Shown here one piece after another: positions 6,413-10,164 of a DNA stretch of 10,164 nucleotides; positions within the stretch are counted from its first letter, which is position 1, and each line of letters starts with the position of its first letter. Source of the stretch: Leclercia sp. UBA7405 (GTDB lineage Bacteria > Pseudomonadota > Gammaproteobacteria > Enterobacterales > Enterobacteriaceae); contig DKMV01000279.1 in the NCBI GenBank assembly GCA_002469605.1, positions 1-10,164 of the forward strand, in the 5' to 3' direction. A program made the translations under genes and the position numbers. The notes below the pieces were generated by a model. The model did not search any database. It was not told where the DNA came from and worked only from the letters and a program-made list of their open reading frames with translations.

Positions 6413-7746
6413 TAACGATACCGCTCACACTCCACCACCTCGCGCACTTTCTCCAGCGCATTACGCAGCGTCTCAATGGGCACCGAGCCCAGCGCGACTC
6501 TTATCGCCTGGGGGATGGTCCCGGCGGTGCTAAATGGCTCTGCGGTCGACACCGAAATATTGTGATCCATCAGCGCCTTTACCACCCTGTCTGCCCGGGA
6601 CTCCTCCGCCAGAGGCAGCCAGGCGAAATAAGATGCCGGGTGGGCGATAAAGGGAATATCCCCCAGAACATCGCGAAGAATGGACTGCCGCTGGCGGGCG
6701 TCACGCCTTTTCAGGGTTTCGAAACGGGCGACGGTGCCATCCTGGATCCAGTTACACACCAGGGTGGCCATAATGGAGGGCGTGTTCCAGGCGGTGGCCC
6801 GTATGGCTCTTTCCAGCGCGGCGCGAAACCGCTCCGGGCAGACCACCGCCCCCACCCGCAGGCCGGTCGCGACATTCTTGGAATAGCCTGTCACATACAG
6901 GGTGCGCTCTGGCGCATAGCTGGCAACGGGCGGTGGTGGCCTCGGGATCAGCCAGGCATAGGCTGCATCTTCGATAATAAGCAGGTCGTGGGCGCGGGCA
7001 ATGTTCGCCAGCGCTTTTCGCTGCGGGTCGCTCAGTACCCAGCCGAGAGGGTTATGCAGCGTCGGCATGGTGTAGACCGCCCGGATATCCCTTTTGTGAC
7101 AAAGCTGCTCCAGGGCCTCCAGGTCCGGCCCGTCGGCAAGAGCGGGAATGGCGATAAGCTCCAGATGGTAAAGCGCCGCCAGAGCCTTAAAGCCCGGATA
7201 GGTCAGGGCATCCACCGCCACCACGTCGCCGGGTCGCAGCAGTCCCATCACCGTGACGGTCAAACCATGCTGGGCGCCATTGACGATCAGAACGTTTTCC
7301 GCTGCGGGCCTGAACTCCTGCCAGGAGAGATGCCCGGCAATAATCTCTCGTTCGGTCTGCCTGCCGGCATGAGGCTGATAGCGTAAATGTGATTCGATAT
7401 CGCCAGCCGCAGCCACCTGCCGCAGCGCGTCGCGCAGCAGATCGCCCTGACCCGCTAGCGCCGGATAGTTAAAGTTAAGATCAATAACGCCCTTTGCCAC
7501 CGCATGCTGGTCAATACCATGGCCGGGCGGCAGCGAAATATCCCTGACGAAGGTTCCCCGCCCGGTTTCTCCGCTCACCAGCCCCATGGCCTCAAGCTCG
7601 CTGTACACCCGCGTCGCTGTCGCCAGCGAGATATGCTCCTGTGCCGACAGCGCGCGGTGGGTGGGCAGACGGGTACCGGGGGCGATCTCTCCCGCCCGAA
7701 TACGTTTTGCAAGGCTATCAACAAGAGATTTATAGCGCGCTTTCAT
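6412..7746 (-). CDS. MocR/PdxR-type regulator: GntR winged helix fused to PLP aminotransferase fold
   Basis: The protein has 444 residues from ATG 7746-7744. A TTG at 7764 would add 6 residues but has no ribosome binding site. GGA lies 8 nt before the ATG, and the start agrees with the family. Residues 1-70 are a GntR winged helix (LAKRIRAGEIAPGTRLPTHR, then SLATATRVYSELEAMGLV and GRGTFV). Residues 85-444 are a class-I aminotransferase fold with HNPLG (231-235), IIEDAAYAW (257-265, PLP-contacting Asp260), GYSKNVATGLRVG (287-299, Schiff-base Lys290) and IRVALG (415-420). All PLP residues that I can check are present, so it should bind PLP or an aldimine and use it as a regulatory signal. It is divergent from an EamA exporter, a frequent MocR arrangement, which makes that gene the likely target. 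Confidence 0.92.
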   Translation of the reverse strand: MKARYKSLVDSLAKRIRAGEIAPGTRLPTHRALSAQEHISLATATRVYSELEAMGLVSGETGRGTFVRDISLPPGHGIDQHAVAKGVIDLNFNYPALAGQGDLLRDALRQVAAAGDIESHLRYQPHAGRQTEREIIAGHLSWQEFRPAAENVLIVNGAQHGLTVTVMGLLRPGDVVAVDALTYPGFKALAALYHLELIAIPALADGPDLEALEQLCHKRDIRAVYTMPTLHNPLGWVLSDPQRKALANIARAHDLLIIEDAAYAWLIPRPPPPVASYAPERTLYVTGYSKNVATGLRVGAVVCPERFRAALERAIRATAWNTPSIMATLVCNWIQDGTVARFETLKRRDARQRQSILRDVLGDIPFIAHPASYFAWLPLAEESRADRVVKALMDHNISVSTAEPFSTAGTIPQAIRVALGSVPIETLRNALEKVREVVECERYR

Positions 7747-7848
7747 CAAATGTATCCATGACAATAATTTGATTGTATTGAATTGGTGAGATTACCATCC
7801 GCCTCACTAAGGCTCAATCGTGGGCAACAAACAGTCGAGGAACACAGC
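7747..7848. promoter_or_regulatory. MocR/EamA divergent control region
   Basis: This region of about 100 bp separates the two start codons. At 7762-7787 it has repeated ATTG units (GATTGTATTGAATTGG) and a CAATA/TATTG inverted pair. TACAAT on the minus strand (7777-7772) could be the -10 of the MocR gene, but its -35 is poor. MocR proteins typically bind repeats in such spacers, and these AT-rich repeats are the best candidates. No firm promoter was found for the transporter. Confidence 0.35.
7837..7842 (+). promoter_or_regulatory. Ribosome binding site that fixes the EamA gene start at GTG 7849
   Basis: GAGGAA is followed by 6 nt and then GTG at 7849-7851, ideal spacing. The longer in-frame option, TTG at 7783, has no such signal and would add 22 polar residues that are untypical of the family. 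Confidence 0.7.
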
Positions 7849-8733
7849 GTGCATGCAGAACCCGTTAATCATCCCGGTTCCCTTTCCGCCTGGCTCAATG
7901 GCCTGTTGGGGGTAGTCATCTTTAGCGGTTCGCTGCCGGCAACGCGTATTGCGGTGTTAGGGATGGATCCCTTCTTCCTGACATTCCTGCGGGCCTCTAT
8001 TGCCGGAGGGCTGGCGATCCTGCTTATTATCGGCTTTAGCCGACAACGCCCGCGCGCCGCCCATCTGCCGGCGCTGGCGATTGTCTCCCTTGGCGTGGTG
8101 ATTGGTTTTCCACTCCTGACGGCGATGGCGTTACGGCACGTTACCTCCGCCCACTCCATTGTCTATCTTGGGCTGTTGCCCCTTTCCACCGCCCTTTTTG
8201 CCGTTCTGCGCGGCGGCGAGCGCCCGAAAAAGGCGTTCTGGATCTTCTCAACGCTGGGTAGCGTGCTGGTGATGGGGTTTGCCCTTTCGCAAAGCACTTT
8301 TGTTTCGGCGACCGGCGATCTGTTAATGCTGGCGGCCATTCTGGTCTGCGGCCTGGGCTACGCTGAGGGGGCCAGGCTCACCCGCATCCTGGGAGGCTGG
8401 CAGACGATTAGCTGGGCATTGAGCCTCTCCCTGCCCTTTATGCTGGCGGCCACGTTTATCACGCTGCCCGCCACCCTGCGCGGGATCGGCAGCGCCAGCT
8501 GGCTTGCGCTGGCCTATGTCTCGGTGTTCAGCATGCTGGCAGGCTTTATTTTCTGGTACAAAGGGCTGGCGATAGGCGGGATTGCTGCCGTGGGGCAGCT
8601 ACAGCTTTTACAGCCTTTCCTCGGGCTTGGCCTTGCCGCACTGCTTTTGCATGAAGCCGTCAGCCCCGTGATGGTCTTTGTGGCCTTCGGCGTGATGCTG
8701 TGCGTCGCCGCATCGCGAAAGTTTGCCCGTTAA
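7849..8733 (+). CDS. EamA/DMT-family inner-membrane transporter
   Basis: The protein has 294 residues from the GTG start, the normal length for the drug/metabolite transporter superfamily with about ten membrane spans in two EamA repeats. The first repeat runs from about residue 14 to 147 (GLLGVVIFSGSLPATRIAV, FLTFLRASIAGGLAI, ALRHVTSAHSIVYLGLLPL, the usual alpha-helix 3/4 signature). The second runs from about 155 to 288 (GDLLMLAAILVCGLGYAEGA, FWYKGLAIGGIAAVGQLQLLQPFLGLGLAALLLHE), ending with a short basic tail. Such proteins export amino acids, metabolites or drugs, and the substrate cannot be told here. Divergence from a PLP-dependent MocR regulator suggests an amino-acid or vitamin-B6-linked metabolite, which is inference. 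No clear intrinsic terminator follows. Confidence 0.9.
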   Translation: MHAEPVNHPGSLSAWLNGLLGVVIFSGSLPATRIAVLGMDPFFLTFLRASIAGGLAILLIIGFSRQRPRAAHLPALAIVSLGVVIGFPLLTAMALRHVTSAHSIVYLGLLPLSTALFAVLRGGERPKKAFWIFSTLGSVLVMGFALSQSTFVSATGDLLMLAAILVCGLGYAEGARLTRILGGWQTISWALSLSLPFMLAATFITLPATLRGIGSASWLALAYVSVFSMLAGFIFWYKGLAIGGIAAVGQLQLLQPFLGLGLAALLLHEAVSPVMVFVAFGVMLCVAASRKFAR

Positions 8734-8759
8734 AATAATTTCCGCTGCGGTTAAGCGAG

Positions 8760-8831
8760 ATGACTGAAAGATATATTGCCGCAGGTGATGATTTTAATCG
8801 CTATTTTAATAACGAAGCCGCAGTTAATTAA
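8760..8831 (+). CDS. Candidate small ORF, 23 residues
   Basis: It begins MTERYIAAGDDFNRYFNN and has ordinary protein-like composition, but there is no clear Shine-Dalgarno sequence and it is short enough to be chance. I do not recognise it. It lies just downstream of the EamA gene. Confidence 0.15.
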   Translation: MTERYIAAGDDFNRYFNNEAAVN

Positions 8832-8949
8832 GAAAAAGTTTTCTGCGTTTTAAACCTGCGCCAGCAAATAAACCGCTGGGTAATTTGGCTTAGTGAACGC
8901 CCTTATGCTATTTTCAAATTATTAACAATGTGGCTTTAACGGAGCGATT

Positions 8950-9060
8950 ATGCGAAACATGAAGACTGCCGGTTTATTTACTATTTTAGAAATGGAAGAA
9001 AAAAATACAATACAAAAGTATGGTTGTAAAAAGAGAGATAGTACTCTACCTCACTCATAA
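8950..9060 (+). CDS. Candidate small ORF, 36 residues, with good RBS
   Basis: The frame starts at ATG 8950 with GGAG at 8941-8944, 5 nt upstream, and reads MRNMKTAGLFTILEMEEKNT and on to a TAA at 9058. The peptide is polar and Lys-rich in its second half, with one Cys, and has no signal peptide or long membrane span. I do not recognise it. The RBS and the absence of any competing gene make it the better of the two small candidates here, but it could equally be the remnant of a longer gene. Confidence 0.35.
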   Translation: MRNMKTAGLFTILEMEEKNTIQKYGCKKRDSTLPHS

Positions 9061-9298
9061 TAAATCAATTGCAGAAAAATAAGCACCTGGAGAACGATAA
9101 GCCAGCGTGTTTTTTACCGTGTCTGAGGGGATGATTTTCGAGGCCGCCGTACCGTTGAAGCCAGCGTAACCTGCTGTTAAAGCAGTGCATATCGCCAGCA
9201 AGCCTGAAAGAAACGAAACCGCTCCCACAAAGCCATGAAAAGCCTTTGCCGTAATGGCCAGGCCGATCTCCTTGCGTTTTTATGAATGACATATCCAT
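9055..9298 (-). pseudogene. Possible frameshifted small membrane-protein gene
   Basis: On the minus strand, frame 9279-9055 is open for 74 codons but lacks an ATG. It encodes a protein-like sequence with a hydrophobic stretch (HGFVGAVSFLSGLLAICTA and on) and a polar tail (PSDTVKNTLAYRSPGAYFSA, then IDLL and TGA). An ATG at 9298 lies in another frame. Removing one A from the run of five at 9277-9281 would join them into a continuous product of about 80 residues beginning MDMSFIKRKEIGLAITAKAF. That could be a decayed gene, a sequencing error or, less likely, a +1 frameshift. Alternatively, translation could start at CTG 9261, 6 nt after an AAGGAG. I do not recognise the family. Confidence 0.35.
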
Positions 9299-9312
9299 GC
9301 GGGAGCAATAAT

Positions 9313-10164
9313 ATGCCTATTTTCCGGTCATTCTGGCAGGCGGGCTACGAAGGTGCTGACTTTGTTACCCGGCAGGGTAACGCGCTCTCGATGAATAACT
9401 TAACGGGACACGACGAGAGGCATTCTGAAGATTATCGTGCGCTTGCAGACTTTAACATTTCGACGGTAAGAGAAAGTACTGGCTGGCGCCTTATCGATAA
9501 ATCAGACGGTTATGATTTTTCATCCGTCACCGCCAGAATGATATCGGCAAAAGAGAATGGGATTCAGATCTGCTGGACAATTTGTCATTACGGTTGGCCT
9601 ACGGATATTGATTTTTTTTCGCAGACATTTATTGACCGTTTCGCTCAACTCTGCGGCGCGCTGGCCACTTTTTTAAAACCCTGGTATGACGAGCCCCCCG
9701 TCTATTCTCCGGTGAATGAAATCTCCTTCACCGCCTGGGGGATCGCCGTCGGCCTGTTTCCGGTTTCCGGCGAGGTGGAAGATAAAAGGATAGAGATCAA
9801 ACGCCAGCTGGTGCGCGCGGCCATCGCCGCCTGCGACGCCATCCGGGCGGCCGATCCCCGGGCCAGAATCTTACACTGCGATCCCATAATCCACCTTGTC
9901 TCACCGGACAACACGCCACCAGCCCTCGAGCAAACCGAGGCTTTGCGCACCGCGCAGTACCAGGCCTGGGACATGCTGGCGGGCCGGCTGGAGCCAGAGC
10001 TGGGCGGCCACCCGCGCTATCTGGATCTTATAGGCGCCAATTACTACCACGATAACCAGTGGGAGGCGGAAACCAACCAGCGGCTCTTCTGGCATCTGGG
10101 GGATCCCCGACGACGACGGCTGCACGAGATGCTTAAAGAGCTCCATGACCGCTACCGCCGCCCG
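9313..10164 (+). CDS. GH1-like glycoside hydrolase (3' end beyond window)
   Basis: The frame is open from ATG 9313 to the window end, giving 284 residues of a family of about 400. GGGAG 7 nt upstream supports the start. There is no signal peptide, so it is cytoplasmic. It has clan GH-A (TIM-barrel) features: GYEGADFVTRQG near the N-terminus, DYRALADFNISTVRESTGWRLI (40-61), PVNEISFTAWG (133-143) with Glu136 as candidate acid/base, and YLDLIGANYYHDNQW (236-250), the counterpart of the GH1 GFNYY strand. It resembles, from memory, an uncharacterised beta-glucosidase-like family that keeps NEISF instead of the classical NEP and is often found beside sugar-nucleotide or glycosyltransferase genes. 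The nucleophile Glu would lie in the missing part. The substrate is unknown. The first third is more AT-rich than the rest. Confidence 0.75.
   Translation, partial: MPIFRSFWQAGYEGADFVTRQGNALSMNNLTGHDERHSEDYRALADFNISTVRESTGWRLIDKSDGYDFSSVTARMISAKENGIQICWTICHYGWPTDIDFFSQTFIDRFAQLCGALATFLKPWYDEPPVYSPVNEISFTAWGIAVGLFPVSGEVEDKRIEIKRQLVRAAIAACDAIRAADPRARILHCDPIIHLVSPDNTPPALEQTEALRTAQYQAWDMLAGRLEPELGGHPRYLDLIGANYYHDNQWEAETNQRLFWHLGDPRRRRLHEMLKELHDRYRRP

Larger units (their letters stand above)
8734..9312. other. AT-rich 579-bp segment without a firm gene
   Basis: Composition is markedly more AT-rich than the flanks, especially at 8734-9060. It contains two small plus-strand open frames (8760-8831 and 8950-9060) and a minus-strand reading frame at 9055-9298 that looks like a frameshifted small membrane protein. 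No tRNA, insertion-sequence ends or long repeats were found. The mix suggests an accessory or decaying region between the transporter and the GH1-like gene. Confidence 0.6.

Noticed and set aside
6562..7386. 274-residue plus-strand open frame
   Set aside because: It is antisense to the MocR gene, whose PLP motifs are intact. The frame shows no independent RBS or family resemblance.
8801..8855. Intrinsic terminator after the EamA gene (CGCAG...CTGCGTTTT)
   Set aside because: Only a 5-bp stem with a 19-nt loop and a four-base T tract, too weak to call.
9702..10146. Two overlapping minus-strand open frames near the right end
   Set aside because: They are opposite the GH1-like gene, which is open to the window edge and has family motifs.

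Overview
The window looks like chromosomal DNA of an enterobacterium in the Enterobacter/Klebsiella/Leclercia group. The protein-coding parts are GC-rich, the Shine-Dalgarno sequences are of enteric type, an IutA-type aerobactin receptor sits behind a Fur box, and there is a MarT/FidL-like gene pair. Genus is an inference. The gene-poor stretches (about 3534-4184 and 8734-9312) are visibly more AT-rich than their surroundings.

Layout, left to right. (1) The 5' part of a LysR-type regulator (minus strand, cut by the left edge) is divergent from a 14-helix DHA2-type MFS exporter, a classic regulator/efflux pair. (2) Convergent to it is a two-gene minus-strand operon, a ToxR/MarT-like membrane-anchored winged-helix regulator followed by a FidL-like single-span protein. 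The two overlap by 4 bp (GTGA) and have a good sigma70-type promoter (TTGACA-N16-TATACT). (3) A 650-bp intergenic region contains a strong Fur box laid over a promoter, followed by a long leader of about 260 nt with several inverted repeats. (4) iutA encodes a full-length TonB-dependent ferric-aerobactin-type receptor with no siderophore biosynthesis genes beside it. It ends in a hairpin shared with (5), a convergent MocR-type regulator (GntR winged helix fused to a class-I aminotransferase fold). (6) Divergent from that is an EamA/DMT-family transporter, most likely the MocR target. (7) A 579-bp AT-rich segment holds two small-ORF candidates and what looks like a frameshifted small membrane-protein gene. 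(8) The window ends inside a GH1-like glycoside hydrolase gene, cut by the right edge.

The genes form small regulator/effector modules rather than one pathway: LysR-MFS efflux, MarT/FidL-like sensing, Fur-controlled xenosiderophore uptake, and MocR-EamA export. I did not find a clearly new defence or mobile system. The parts most worth a second look are the long structured leader of iutA, the MarT/FidL-like pair that shares its upstream region, and the 8734-9312 segment with the broken small gene.
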